Origin: Coccinella septempunctata
Lineage: Eukaryota > Arthropoda > Insecta > Coleoptera > Coccinellidae
DNA: 64,000 nucleotides
NCBI RefSeq assembly: GCF_907165205.1
Contig: NC_058193.1
Coordinates: 34,175,521-34,239,520, forward strand
Reading direction: 5' to 3'
Shown here: piece after piece, positions 34,319-46,023 of the stretch
Layout of the letters: each line of letters begins with the position of its first letter
How positions within the stretch are numbered: the first letter of the stretch is position 1
Made by a program: the position numbers and the translations under genes
Notes under the pieces: generated by a model
What the model was told of the DNA's origin: nothing
The model's database searches: none
Seen by the model: the letters and a program-made list of their open reading frames with translations, nothing else

Positions 34319-34837
34319 GCCTTATAGTTCCCACAGAATGTTTGTTCAATTTCATTTCTGTCAGTGTTGTCATCTTCAGGGAACTATCCACACTATTTTT
34401 TGACATGGAACCATCCCTTGAATTTTTTTGCAACAACTTTGTATCATCTCCTTTCGGACTATCGACCTACACAAGTTGTTTTACAGAATTTATACCAGAA
34501 AAAGAATTTTTATCTTCAAGCCTAGAGTCTAGCAGAAACTGGCCAGTGCAGATTTTGTTACTAAGAGTGAAAGATGGGGATGCAGAGTAACCACTCGAAA
34601 CAATCAACCCCTAAACACAGCGTAAAAGAAAGTATGAAATGAAACATTTGAAAAAATTAACGAAAAAAAAAACTCTGAAACTATTTAATATGTAAATAAA
34701 CCATTACAACTCTGCAAAAACTGTTACTGTTATACTTCTCTAACAAAACATGACTATACTTAAGAATACGAGTAGAATGAGGTTGATAATAAGAAAATTA
34801 ACAATATACAAAAGAACCTTGAACACTCGGGATACAT

Positions 34838-35734
34838 TCAAAACAATTTCTTCAGCTCGTCGTAAAACACCAACACCAAGGCACCTCCGGTTCCTCTCAG
34901 TATATTCGAGAACGCCCCCTTGAAGAAGGCACCCGGCCCCTCGTTCTTCGAGATCTTCATCCAGCAGTCCAACGTGTTCTTATACATGATATCCGCCTTC
35001 TTCCTGCCGGACTGCATCATCATACGTCTCCGGACGGTGTCAAAAGGATACGAGATGATACCGGCCGTCGTGGTCACAGCTTCCGCTATCAGGAAGGAGA
35101 CGATGAAAGGGGTGTTCTTCGGATTCGGAAGCATCCCCTTGAACGTGTCGAACATTCCGAAATAGGCGGCCCTGTATATCACGATACCTTGCACCGACAC
35201 CACGAAGCCTCTGTACAATCCGATCGGTCCGTCCGATTTGAACGTTTTCGTGATGCAGTCCACCAGTCCCCTGTACTGCCTGTCGCCGGAGGTCTTTCCA
35301 ACGTCGGCTCCCAATCGAGTCCTAGCGAAATCCAGGGGGTAAACGAAGCACAGGGAAGTCGCCCCAGCCGCTCCTCCAGAGGCCAAATTGGCGGCGAAAT
35401 ACTTCCAAAACTGTTTCTCCTTGTCCACGCCGCTCATGAAGATCTGCTTGTAGACGTCCTTGAACGCGAAGTTCAAAGCTTGGGTGGGGAAATACCTCAG
35501 AACGTTCGCCAAGTTCCCGCGCCACAGGCTCAGGTATCCCTGCTCCTTCGGGATCCTCACGAAAGCGTCAACCATCCCTTTGTACTGGGCACTGCTTGCT
35601 ATCTGTTGGGACGCCGCTTGCACCTGCAGGATCAACTTCACTCTCTCGATTGGCGCGACCGCCGTTTTGGCCACTGCGGCCGATATTCCACCCGCCAAGA
35701 AGTCCTTCAGGAAACCGCCAGCCTCAGAAGGCAT
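34838..35734 (-). CDS. Mitochondrial ADP/ATP translocase (adenine nucleotide carrier)
   Basis: This 298-residue inner-membrane carrier exchanges matrix ATP for cytosolic ADP. It shows the three SLC25 repeats through P28-I-E30-R-V-K33, P133-L-D135-F-A-R138 and P230-F-D232-T-V-R235, each at the end of an odd-numbered membrane helix. It also has the translocase-only signature RRRMMM at 235-240. The ATG at 35734 is chosen because the frame's extension to 35773 starts with TTG, A is at -3, and the length then equals the usual 298-300. The protein ends DELKKLF and then TGA. The gene is a single exon with strong C/G third-position preference, unlike its surroundings, as expected for a highly expressed gene. 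It is intact. Whether this is the main locus, a paralogue or a young retrocopy is unresolved. The nearest family members are insect sesB/Ant2-type carriers. Confidence 0.97.
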   Translation of the reverse strand: MPSEAGGFLKDFLAGGISAAVAKTAVAPIERVKLILQVQAASQQIASSAQYKGMVDAFVRIPKEQGYLSLWRGNLANVLRYFPTQALNFAFKDVYKQIFMSGVDKEKQFWKYFAANLASGGAAGATSLCFVYPLDFARTRLGADVGKTSGDRQYRGLVDCITKTFKSDGPIGLYRGFVVSVQGIVIYRAAYFGMFDTFKGMLPNPKNTPFIVSFLIAEAVTTTAGIISYPFDTVRRRMMMQSGRKKADIMYKNTLDCWMKISKNEGPGAFFKGAFSNILRGTGGALVLVFYDELKKLF

Positions 35735-38112
35735 ATTCGCGAAAAATTCTTTGAATTGAGCCGTTTTGAACAAGTTTATCAGCGAGGGAAAACAGAAATT
35801 GCGTTTGACGTTTGATTCGAAATGGACGCGACGAAACTCTCATAGAACTGTGTGCCTAATCTGTGCGCGTATCGAGGGGTGTCCAGCGCAAACCACTGAT
35901 TATGACACGTAGGGATGAACTTATAACCATAAATATTGGCATATCTGTGGATGTAATTGGTGATTCAACGTATTCTGCATCCGTAATTGATAATTCTGAA
36001 GATAAACAATTATCCAATGAACGTTAATCGATGGTATCGGAGTTTGACGTCATATGTTTGAGAACTGACCTGACCTAATCTTAAATTAAAAACCGGCATC
36101 CCACAACATGCTTAGCACAGTTTCAGGTTCAACTGTAGGCTGTATAAATCCGAATTATTATATATAATTTGAACAAACTGCGTCGATTAAATCTTTAATG
36201 AATGGCGAATACAATGAACCAGACCATTATCTTGTTACGACTTCTCGTATATTACAGGATTAGGATTTAGATCGTGAGATACTCACTAGCAACATTTGTA
36301 GGTACGTTGTAGGAGAAAATGAATCATCGAAGGAAAACGTAGCTTTTACTCTGTACTTAACTCTTATTGTTCCATACGGATGAACATTAATCATAGTCAG
36401 ACGAAGAGAGGTAAAACTTTATTTCAATTATATATTTCTTGAATAACCTTCAATTCCACAGATCAAAAAGTTCAAGTGATTGTTACACTCGAAGGTTGGA
36501 GCACTTCACGAAGTGGCTGAAATTTATTTTCCTGCTAGTTGCATATAAAAAAATTGTTAATTTTTCGGTTTTATCGAAAATTAGATTTTGTCAATCAAAA
36601 ACATGCAAGAATACAGAAACACAACGTGTGAACTATAGCTATCTGAATTCGACTTTCCTCGGGCTATTATAAATGTTCGGAATGTTCATAATGGTATCAG
36701 CCAGAGTCTATTTTGCGGGAACAACTTCGAACCGATATCAGTGTTTGACAATAACTTTGCGGTAAATTGATATCGCGCAAAAATGGAAACTGATAACTTA
36801 CCTCTATTTGAAACTTCCATACCGATAATGAAAATTTTTACAACGTTCGTAAAACCGGTCTATGGGTTTACGTAATCATCATATTTACTGCTCGCCAACT
36901 CCATAATGGCTACGAAGATTCAAAAACACATCACTCTCGAAAAATTGAAATTGTTATTAATGTTCGTGTGGAGAACAACGTATTATTATTGTCTGATTAT
37001 CTTCTCAGCAGGAGGCACCAGGCGAATATACTTTTAGGCAGTTTTCTTTGTCTTGAAGACTTGTTTGCGAGTTGGAAGACTCGCTTACGAAGCTGATTGA
37101 TGGGGGAAAACTTTAAAACTATCAACTCAAGATATTATAACCTTCACGAAAGAATTGCTTACATTACGAGTGGCAATGAAATGAAAACACCAAGAAATCG
37201 TTGGAATATTTCACAATTTTTGTTAGACAGTTTGACGTTTTAAGTCTATGTTCGGAATGATCAGTCTCTATGTGATGTCAAAGGGATGCCCAACGACAAC
37301 CACAGATGATTGGAGTTGTCGATTTCCGATTTGCTGATTATAGATGGGCGAACTATAGAATATCCGAGAAGTCTGTGAACCTCTGTTCAATGAACACGCC
37401 GTAAATCTTCTAGCAATAATCGCGAGGCTAAACCGATAAATTAACATCCTCTTCTTCACACGTCCGATAATATTAGACGATCGATATCGCACCCAGACCC
37501 TTCGCGTCCACGACGTCGAGCCCAGCGTGAGGTCCATAGACCGCAGATCGGGAACATAGATAAACGGGTTCGCTCGATCGTCTGACCAAAAACGAAAAAT
37601 CGTAATGTACAAATGTCTGTTACAGACGAATCCTTACGTATATCGAGAGATTTATTAATTACGGGCCAACGATCGATTTAATTTGTTGCATATATTAATA
37701 TCTCAACATCGCTATTAGGAATGCGGACAGGCCGTTTGTATGTTTCGCGATTTTATTTGTTTGCTTTCGAGATGAATGTGAGGATTTATAACTTTAACCG
37801 GGAGTTATTGAAGGGGAAAGATAGATATTAAGGTTGTTAGCTGTCAACACTTGAACGTTGCGAATATTTCATTATAATTATCCTAGTTCGATCGTTGTGA
37901 CATTAAAATAAGGACGCATTTGGTAATAGGTGGAATATATTGATAATTTTTGGTACGTATGAATGTATGTTAGCGAACTATAGGAGACAAAATTATCTGA
38001 TAGAAGTCGTTTTGGTAGATCAGTCTTCAATATTTTAATAGTACAATCTGTTTTCCTGGGAGCAATACAAAGTTAGCCGTTTTTGAATAGAAAACATTGT
38101 ATTGCAATAGAC
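35735..38112. other. 5' flank of the translocase gene and gene-free DNA
   Basis: The first ~150 bp upstream of the ATG (minus strand) would hold the 5' UTR; no TATA box was assigned with confidence. An untranslated first exon further upstream is possible, as is common for this gene in insects, but I could not place it. The remainder is AT-rich unique DNA without recognised features. Confidence 0.5.
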
Positions 38113-38169
38113 GAGTAATTTGATATCTGTGATATTCGGAGAATTGGGTACTTTGGCTGAATGCAACTA

Positions 38170-39379
38170 TACTCCATTCACATTTATTTAGCAGTAGGTT
38201 GGGCATGAAATAATTTTCTCAAGTTTTTGTAACTAGAACGGAGTAAGGTTGGCACCCATGAAATGTCGTTAATGTCATAACGCCGTTGCCACAACTAATA
38301 TCAATTTTTATTACGAAAATGCAGAAAGTGATTGAAAAAAGAGACAGGGTTTCAGCAAGTGCTATTTAGAATTCAGGTCCGCTCATTCAAATAGTTATAC
38401 CCTGATATTCTAAAATCCACAATACGTCAAACCGGTAGCGAACCTATTAAATGTATGAGAATTTATATAATGTTTCATCTGAATCTAAACGACTTATATT
38501 TCAGCTGAATATTTCCACAATCAGAAAGATTGTGAATGAAGAGGATGAAAAGGAATTTCCTTCTATTCGGAGACCCAAAAAGTGGTGGCATTTGAGAATT
38601 CTAAGTTTAAGTGAATTAATACGAAAAGTTTACTACAGGATTTTCGATGAATGTCATCGTAGAATAAGTTCCCGAAAATTGATTTTTCTATTTTTTATTT
38701 GACTTGTCCTATACATTGTAAATCTCTTAAGGTACCAATAAATACCTGATTATTATCATTATATCAATGTATTAAGATGAACAGCCACAAATACGCTCCA
38801 ATTGCCCTGTTAATTGTTTATTCATGTGAAATTTTTGTTCAGAAGTGAAGTTCATCAAGACTTGAAAATTTCTTTAAGTTTTTTTACTTATATTCATGCA
38901 AGATGATTTTGTTGAAGAATTTAACATTCTTGTAATTATCTGTTAATTCCTTCGGGAGATACCTATTCCCAACCACTGCATCATATGCATTCTATCTTTG
39001 GGTTAATATTTTTGAAATCTACAACTGATGTAACGTATTCAAACTTTAGCCAAAGAAGATAACGAACATTAAGTCTCCTCAAGCCAGTGCATATTATGAT
39101 ATTATACTGATCTCTTGTATTTTCCATGCAAATAACTGGATCTGGTATACCTTCAATCAGTTTGTAGAAACTTCAATTATGTTCGTCACATATTTTCCGA
39201 AGAGATTCGACATTGTGATAAAAAACGTAAAAACAGAAACTTTTACGTAGAACTGGCAACATAGCGTTGATTTAAAACCCAAAAATGTTTTGACAAGCTC
39301 CATAACCCAATATTTTCGTACTATACAGAGTGAAATGTGTCAAATTTCCATGGCCAACCGAATAATAGTGAATGTAGTA
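38170..39379 (+). mobile_element. Element family F, copy 1 (about 1.21 kb, TA target)
   Basis: Starts TACTCCATTCACATTTA and ends, inverted, TACTACATTCACTATTA. The terminal repeats extend over about 40 bp, including GGTTGG.CATG.AAAT. TA lies on both sides (38168-38169 and 39380-39381). Copy 2 (47718-48925) is colinear and 1,208 bp long. The right 600 bp are non-coding in both. The size is right for a Tc1/mariner-like element with an internal deletion. Confidence 0.88.
38404..38702 (+). pseudogene. Transposase N-terminal helix-turn-helix fragment with intron (F copy 1)
   Basis: The segment before 38452 reads TIR.TVANLLN if a one-base insertion near 38431 is ignored. A 52-nt intron-like segment follows (38453-38504, GTATGA...TATATTTCAG), then NISTIRKIVNEEDEKEFPSIRRPKK. 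The layout resembles the DNA-binding helix-turn-helix and linker of Tc1-like or IS630-like arthropod transposases, including a later V(Y)..IFDEC.RR segment. The catalytic domain is absent. Copy 2 shows the same arrangement with a better donor. Confidence 0.55.
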
Positions 39380-39588
39380 TATGTATGTTTAAAGATCACC
39401 AGATGTGTAGTGTCATAGATTCAGCTTGTTATTCTGGAGATAATTCTGTATTTCCAGCTCATTATGAAAACTTAAAATGCCTATATCCTGTCAGGGCCAA
39501 ATCGGAAAAAATGGTACAGAAAAAAGTGTTTCTTTTGATCTCAAGAATCTACTGTTGAAATATTTATACGAGTCAAAGACTCGCCCTG

Positions 39589-41615
39589 TACAGTTTCGAA
39601 TGCGAGGTGTAGAGTTTCCTCCTGGCAGCTATCCTGTACATGTATCCAAGATCATGCTCCGTGTTTGCTGACTTTATTCCAATATGAGCTGCTGAAACCC
39701 AGCGAAACCACCACTAAGGATACATACTAACCGTATAGGTAACTGCTGTCCTTCAGCCGTGCATTGAATGGAGAACGGCTTTTAAATACCCTCGACAAAG
39801 TCGCGACAATGCTTGTCTGCTCTTCGCAACGCAAGTCCAGTCAAAAAACCTGCCCTATTCTACAGATATTACTCTTACCAATTACCGCTTGTTCCAATCG
39901 ATGACTCATGGTCAGTCTTCTTACGAAGTTTGCGAAAAAATGCGTAGATTCGTGCTTTCTTCATGTTCCAAACCTGGTCAGCTAATTGACTGTTACCTAG
40001 ATTGGATAAGGAAGGGAAACTTGATCGTAACATTTTTCAATGCAATCGGACATCCTAAATCTTTCTCCGACTGCAATAATTCTTGGTATCAGATCGAAAT
40101 AATCAGCTACCGGAGGTGACCAGTTTTTAATTCCTTCACAACAATCGTAACCCAGTTTCGGGTATGAATCATCGAAAGAAGAACAGAAGAAACCGAATGT
40201 GGGATAAAGAATACTGTCGAATTTTTCGTAACCGTTACGATGGTGATGCGAGTCAGTGGCGTTACGGAAAGTTGCATAAATAACGCGGTCAACGAATGCC
40301 GAGTGGGGAGATTATTTGCCATGCTTTAAAATGTAATGGGCAAAGAATATAACGTCGAACTAAATGATGATTACAAACTATGCGACGAGAAAAGATTGGA
40401 AGGGTGTAAATTTTGATCAGACATTTAAAGCGCAGTATCGAACGATAAGTTAGAATAAGCAAAGTACCTATCTGTAACGTTTTCCCACGATAATTATGGC
40501 GATAACCAGACAAGGCGGTAAATCCTAGACCTGCAATCTGAATACTATCGGACACGATCTCGTCTTGTTAAATTCACATGAATATTCAGCGGAGGTCCCG
40601 ATCCACGGGTGTCCCAAAATACCCGAATCGGCAAACGGTAAACTTTCTCCTTTTTGTCAGTCGAAATCTAAGCTGACTTCAGAGGCGTCGAACCACAACA
40701 AACAATCGAATAGATTTATCGCATTGTTGTTCCGTTTTTCAACCCGTTACGGTTCGTTTGTGCATGACGCGAATGAGCCATTTCATCGATAGATCCACTT
40801 TCTTTCGGAGAATGTCGCTGATGGTAAAATCGTCACTGCTCTCGACCGAAAAGCCCTATACGTTGAACATAAGAGGACGGTATGAAGAAGTCCAAGACTT
40901 CGATCTGATTCCGCCAAGCTCTGCAAACCATTGGTTCGTAATTGACCTCGAGTACGTGAAGCGATCCCGTAGAGCCAAATGCTCAAGGCCACTACCGCAT
41001 CCAGCACTTCTGAGCATCGTCGTAGCTATTTCTGTATTGAAAATTTCCAAATCTTCTCTCACAATTTTGTTGTGTTCAATTCGAAATATTTATTTTTGCC
41101 GCAATCTCTCAAAATTGAGAGAGACGTTACACATTTTCTCATTGGTGCAATTCTAGATAAACCTCATAAAAATTATTTCATCGAGTATTCAACCTAGGCA
41201 ATATTAAAAATCCTATCAGCTTCCCTTTGTTCTCCTAACAAGCTCACCGTTTGACCGTGAAATTATAAGATGGGTCGTAATCCGACGAAAACACAATCCG
41301 TGTGGGTATATAGCTCGTTGCAACGGCAATAAAAATGTGTATAAATAATGTTTCGTTTGTCCGATACAAAATACCACCTTTATAGTTGGCGAAGCTGAGA
41401 AATACATCGTATGCCGACTGAACATCTCGCGACCTTGATGAGAAATGCTTCGTGATATGGATGCACTGCCATTTTTTAAGTACAAGCACGATTCCAAATG
41501 GGCAAATTAATAATTGCTAATATTTGAAGAGAAACACGAGGATATGTATTTCCAATTATATCCTACATACCAGAAAATATGATTCCAAGACTGTCGGATA
41601 AACCTTTCTGGTCCA
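39589..41615. other. Gene-free stretch, nothing recognised
   Basis: Unique sequence. Open frames at 40758-41156 (plus, 132 codons) and overlapping minus-strand frames show no recognised motif and lie mostly opposite one another. Confidence 0.5.
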
Positions 41616-41659
41616 ACTCTTTCCTTAATTCGAATTTATATTCGAATTAAGGAAAGAGT
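41616..41659. repeat. Perfect 20-bp hairpin with 4-nt loop
   Basis: ACTCTTTCCTTAATTCGAAT at 41616-41635 is exactly complementary to 41640-41659, with TTAT as loop. It is neither followed by a T run nor part of a recognised element. Possible readings are a small inverted duplication from aberrant repair or a decayed palindromic insertion. Confidence 0.85.
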
Positions 41660-41758
41660 CCCTTATGGGACAAGGTCTGAATTTAATACGTGCAATATTT
41701 TCAACAAAGAATTAGTTACTGATCCCTCGAATAGAGTTCATGGTTTGGATCTGCCCAG

Positions 41759-41965
41759 GAAAAATATGGTGTATTCTGAATCGTATAAGAACAGGTCACG
41801 GACGTTGCAATAGTATGCTTCACTGATGGAATTCAGTTGATAGCCCTAGTTGTCAATGAACCGGGAAACCAGAAGAAACCTATTAAATAATCTGGTTGAT
41901 CATAGTACCATTTATAAATTTCAGGCTGGTTTTAGGGCTATACATGCAGTTTCCGAATCTTTTTT
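41759..41965 (+). pseudogene. Scraps of a non-LTR retrotransposon
   Basis: From 41759, one frame reads ILNRIRTGHGRCNSMLH, then a stop, then NSVDSPSCQ. RTGHGRC followed by DSPSC resembles the C-terminal region after the reverse transcriptase in many insect non-LTR retrotransposons (RNase-H-like segment and cysteine motif). About 50 bp later (from about 41912) another frame reads YKFQAGFRAIHAVSESF, like the QAGFR segment of their reverse transcriptases. The order is opposite to that of a normal element, so these are rearranged scraps or come from two copies. No active site is present. Confidence 0.5.
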
Positions 41966-43158
41966 GAATTGGGTTGTGAATTTCAGGTCAATCTGACATG
42001 TTGAATCTTATTTTACATTTTTCTGTTTTTGTTTTCTGTTTATTTCAGATAAAAGTTTGTGGTATCTTGGGAAAGGCTTGTTGGATTTTCTTGTTTTTCG
42101 AAGAAAGGATTGATTTTTGCAGTACGAGATGCCCTTCAATATATTTCAGCTTATTTCGTTAACGATTTAATTTCTTCAACAACATTTTTGGGAAGAAGGA
42201 GTTTTTTTACTAGGGGTTTTTCTCTAAGCTCTTGTAACATTCATCAAATTGTATGGTTCCTCTGCTAAAACTGTATTTCATACACATGCTATAATTAGTG
42301 TTTGAAAGAGGAATTTAAATTCGTGGTTCCGAAGATATTGTGATCCAGTAAAAAGTGTCTTAAGGGGGTCCATAGCCAAAATAGGTAACACTATGATTTC
42401 CCAGTGTACCAAATTCAGTGATTTTCGTATCGCCGGATTCTGAGATAAAAAAAACTAGTGTCGAAATTCAGCGGCAGGAAATAAGAGTCTCTTAATCAAT
42501 TTCGGGACATCTTGTAGAAGAATCACACGAAACTCCTTCTACGTCCACCTGCCATTATCGAAAAACCGTTCACTTGTCAGAATTGAAGCAGAATGCATTT
42601 TCGGATTTAACCACCTGCGTTATTCATATCAGAATCTCTAGGTAGCAAAGTGCTACCGTTATATCGGGGTCTGAACCCTATTTCCTCGAATATCGGGCGA
42701 GAATTTCGTCAACCGTGTACACGCAACAATCCGATAAATACGAACAATACGCGTAGCCCCTCACCGGCGGCGATTTGCGTGCAAACCGCGTTTTTACCGC
42801 AGCCGGAAACATTAACACAAAGGCCGGTTCTGTATTATATAGCAGGAGCAAAAATTGCCTCCCGGGATATCGAAACTCATTTCGCGTCCCCCCTAATGAC
42901 CCGACGGAAATTACGGTCCGGTTTTTTTTTCCACCGAAACGACCGCGATGCGTGAAATGTGCGTGTACGCATGCTGGATGCGATCGGATTCGGAACACTT
43001 TTGTTGTCCGGTTGTTTTTTCGTAGATTCAAGTCGGATTGTTCCGTTTTTGAGGTCGGTGTAGTGCGAGTCTACGAGATTTGAATACGAAATGTAGAATT
43101 AAAGGAGAGGCTGCACTTTAGTGGTTACACGATGGTGTTGCCCTGAATAGGACCAAAA
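41966..43158. other. Gene-free stretch with a CpG-rich patch
   Basis: AT-rich to about 42620, then a CpG-rich patch at about 42640-43080 with open frames on both strands. The patch may be regulatory or an untranslated first exon, but no specific signal was identified. Confidence 0.45.
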
Positions 43159-43790
43159 ACTTGGGTACATTTCTACGATCCATAAACAAAGTAACAATCG
43201 ATGGAATGGCGACACTCTGGTTCTCCAAGACCTAAGAATATTCGTGTCCAAAAATCTGCTGGAAAAGTTCTTGCTTCAATTTTTTAGGATTGCCATGGAG
43301 TAATCATGATTGATTTTTTGGCTAAGGTTAGAACAATAACCGGAGATTACTATTCGACATTACTTACCACTTTACGGGAAAAAATTAAAGAGAAAAGACG
43401 CGGAATGCTATCCAAAGGTGTTTTGTTTCTGCGAACAACGTCCCTGCACACAAATCTCATGTTGCCATGCAAAAAATTCGTGGTTTAGGGTTTGAATTAC
43501 TAGAACAATCCCCCCTTATTCACCAGATTTGACTCCATCCAACGATCATCTCTTTCCTCAACTGAAAATATGTTTAAAAGGTCGTAAATTTTCTTCCAAC
43601 GAGGAGGTAATAAAAGCTGTGGAGGTCTGGTTTGCAGAGCAAGAAGAAACATTTTTTTTGAAAGGTCTAGAGACGTTGCAGGTTTGCTGTAATAAATGTA
43701 TCCAATTAAGAGGAAAATATGTTGAGTAATAAAATATTTTGACGTTGAAATTTTGTTTGGTTCAATAGTAGGCTAAGAATTTTTCAATAT
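43159..43790 (+). pseudogene. 3' half of a second mariner transposase (truncated, broken)
   Basis: Homologous to 29288-29908 of the mariner at 28.6 kb. It starts at TWVHFYD, just after the first catalytic Asp, and runs through the 3' end to TTTTTCAATAT, where the terminal repeat is broken off. It has an in-frame stop after YDP, a stop in place of Trp near 43287, a damaged QDNAPAH block, and PSND instead of PSDN at the third Asp. The reading frame survives only in pieces (43306-43488, 43529-43729). Confidence 0.88.
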
Positions 43791-44658
43791 GTATATCGAA
43801 ATTCTGAAATTTAAACGTCTACATCGAGAAGTTATCAAGATGTCACCTGTAATCTTGATTGCATCTTTCTTCATACGGCGGAAGGAGCTAGATGCCTGCA
43901 AGTTTCTAACGCGTTCGAGATTTCAATCACGAATCGAGGCACTTTGAAGTAAGACACGTCTTCAAATTGGACGTCGAACATCCTGTGCTAGGCACCTGCA
44001 ATTAACTCGGCATCCAATCTAGTCCTAATTATAACTCGATTCCAAATTGAAATTACCCCGCGTATTTATTCAATTTTCCCGTATACAAAGTGCTTTCTTT
44101 GGTATCTCTAGGAACGAGATTCGTGGCATTCCTGATTTACAACCTTATTCGATGGGAAGGAATTGAGCGATCAAGGTATCACGAGGAGGTATAATTTCTA
44201 GGCGTCTTTTTTTGTTCAATTTTTGTAGATTCTTAAAAAAAAAGACGTTGCGGAAATTCTCTATTGGGAATTTGTGCTATTCTGGATCATTTTGTTGGCA
44301 TGAAAGAATTGCAACGATTGAAACGAAAATGTTTCAATTGAATGGGCTATCTAATGGAAAGCGCATTTGGAAAATTTGCGTCTGAAGTTAAAAACAAGGA
44401 ATAATATCAGGCATAAACTATCTGTGGCGTTGATGCAACTTTTCTTCGAACGACAGCATTAGCTTTGATTTTTTTGGCTGCTGAATATTTTTGCCCCGTT
44501 TGGGTTAATAGTGCTCATGTGCAAAAAATTTATGCACAGCTAAATATTTCCATGGGAATGATTACTGGAACTGTTTGATTTTCACCTAATCAATGGTTAC
44601 CAATGCTTTTGACAATTGTACCGTTTCATATTCGTAAACAGACTGCGGTTATGAATTC
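43791..44658. other. Gene-free stretch between two mariner pieces
   Basis: Unique sequence with no recognised feature, separating the 3' half and the inverted 5' end of mariner copy 2. Confidence 0.5.
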
Positions 44659-44917
44659 CTGCATATCTTCGTAAATCTGCTTACCTCTTAACCCTTTTAA
44701 TACAGGTACTTGATGATACTCCAATTTTTCGATTTTCACAATTTAAGTTGGTGGAAATCTTCTTTTTTTTAATTTATTGCGTAACTATGGTTGACTCTTT
44801 TGACCTCAAACTTCACACTGACACTTCTAATGAGTTATTGTTCGTTGCTATGGTAACGTAATATTTTTTTTTGCATGGAACTGGTCTAAGCTAACTAGAT
44901 ATCAATACATCCTCGTA
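44659..44917 (-). mobile_element. 5' end of a mariner, inverted
   Basis: The reverse complement matches 28640-28895 of the full-length mariner: terminal repeat TACGAGGATGTATTGATATC, CCAGTTCCATGCA, CTTCACACTGACACTTCT-like UTR and the first ~30 codons. It probably belonged to the same copy as 43159-43790, separated and inverted by a rearrangement, or it is an independent fragment. Confidence 0.85.
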
Positions 44918-45708
44918 GCGTTCATCAAAATTTAGTATGGAATGCCGATTGTTCGACAAAAATGCGCTGTTGCACCGTAAAGTCCTGTCACTTGTCAACT
45001 GTCAATCTGTTTTCTTTTGTTGGTAACACTTCGTCAAAAAATGGCGGCAAATCCAAACACTATGCGCATAATTTTCGATATGAATAGACATTTAGCAAGT
45101 GACGTTCTAGCAACTGATTAGAAAAGTGGTCGTACATTTCATCCAGAGTCCGGACGATTCAGCAAACAATCCACCCTCCTCAACCTCTCAAAAGACTATT
45201 GTCCACATTCCGTGGTCGCGATCGTCCACTTAACGACCTTTTAATCGGATTCGGCCCGATGTAAATGAAGCCGTTGCCGGTATTTAAGCGAAGCTTATGT
45301 CCGAACGCGAAAAAAGTCGCAATGTTTATGTATCGATTAACGTATGGAGGGAAAAAGAACCAGTTCGGGTAGACGCGAGGCGCGCGTTTTTATCTGCGGA
45401 TCGAATCGCAAATTGATTAGGCTCTCTGTGTTCGCGATACATCGAATCGATATATTGTCTGGCTATTTTTACACCGTGACCGGATATGACGTACCGGATT
45501 GTGTGCGGAAGGCTGGCTTTGATTCGATATAAGTAACTAGTAAGACACGAGGTTCACCTTTACTCGACAGAACTACTCATCTGAGCCGATTCGACTTTAA
45601 AAAAAATGAGAAAATATGAATGAAATATTTGAAGAAGACAGTTCATCCCCTTCTATGACTCGAACAGATGTCACATCGCGCCCACCAGGTTCTGTGGGCG
45701 GTACCAAT
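44918..45708. other. Gene-free stretch, nothing recognised
   Basis: Unique sequence. The plus-strand frame at 45344-45532 has no recognised motif. Confidence 0.5.
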
Positions 45709-45716
45709 TTCTGTTC

Positions 45717-45970
45717 CATAGACATAGAGACATGGACTTCGCCTTCCCTTTCTATGCATGCATAGATATGGATGAAATACGGTCGAAAAAAGTGACAGGG
45801 ATAAACTGAACATCGGACATGCAGTTGCCTTTTTCTAGATTTTGATTGGTCCGCATTCACCTCTATGTGAACACAAAAGAGACAGGTAATGGCCCGATGT
45901 ACATTTCTCTCTTTCTATAAAATAGCCAATTTCATACTGCCATTGCTCAGTCCATGTCTCTATGTCTATG
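45717..45970. mobile_element. hAT-type MITE, copy 2
   Basis: 254 bp with the same inverted tips as 1976-2181 (CATAGACATAGAGACATGGA). It is flanked by TTCTGTTC (45709-45716) and TTCTCTTC (45971-45978), an 8-bp duplication with 7 of 8 matches. Relative to copy 1 it has an extra internal segment (TTTGATTGGTCC.CA.TCACCTCTATGTGAACA) shared with copy 3, so copy 1 carries a deletion. Confidence 0.9.
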
Positions 45971-46023
45971 TTCTCTTCCGTCAAACCACAGATCTCGCCA
46001 TAGATAAGTACTATTCTATCTTT

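Larger units (their letters stand above)
38113..39588 (+). mobile_element. Family B MITE, 5'-truncated, split by element F
   Basis: The left piece (38113-38167) has GAGTAATTTGAT and GAATTGGGTACTTTGGCTGA. The right piece (39380-39588) continues with GTTTAAAGATCACCAGATGTG, TAGTGTCATAGATTCAGCTTG and the right terminal repeat ending CGCCCTG. The break lies where the B reference reads CAACTCTGTTTAAAAGATCC. Element F occupies the gap, so F came later. Confidence 0.8.

Noticed and set aside
35735..35773. Extension of the translocase by 13 residues upstream of the chosen ATG
   Set aside because: It starts with TTG, has no ATG upstream in frame, and would make the protein longer than is usual for the family.
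35189..35815. 208-codon plus-strand frame
   Set aside because: It is the antisense shadow of the translocase coding sequence, kept open by its GC-rich codons.
40758..41156. 132-codon plus-strand frame
   Set aside because: Three other frames overlap it on both strands, and no motif, start context or splice sites support it.
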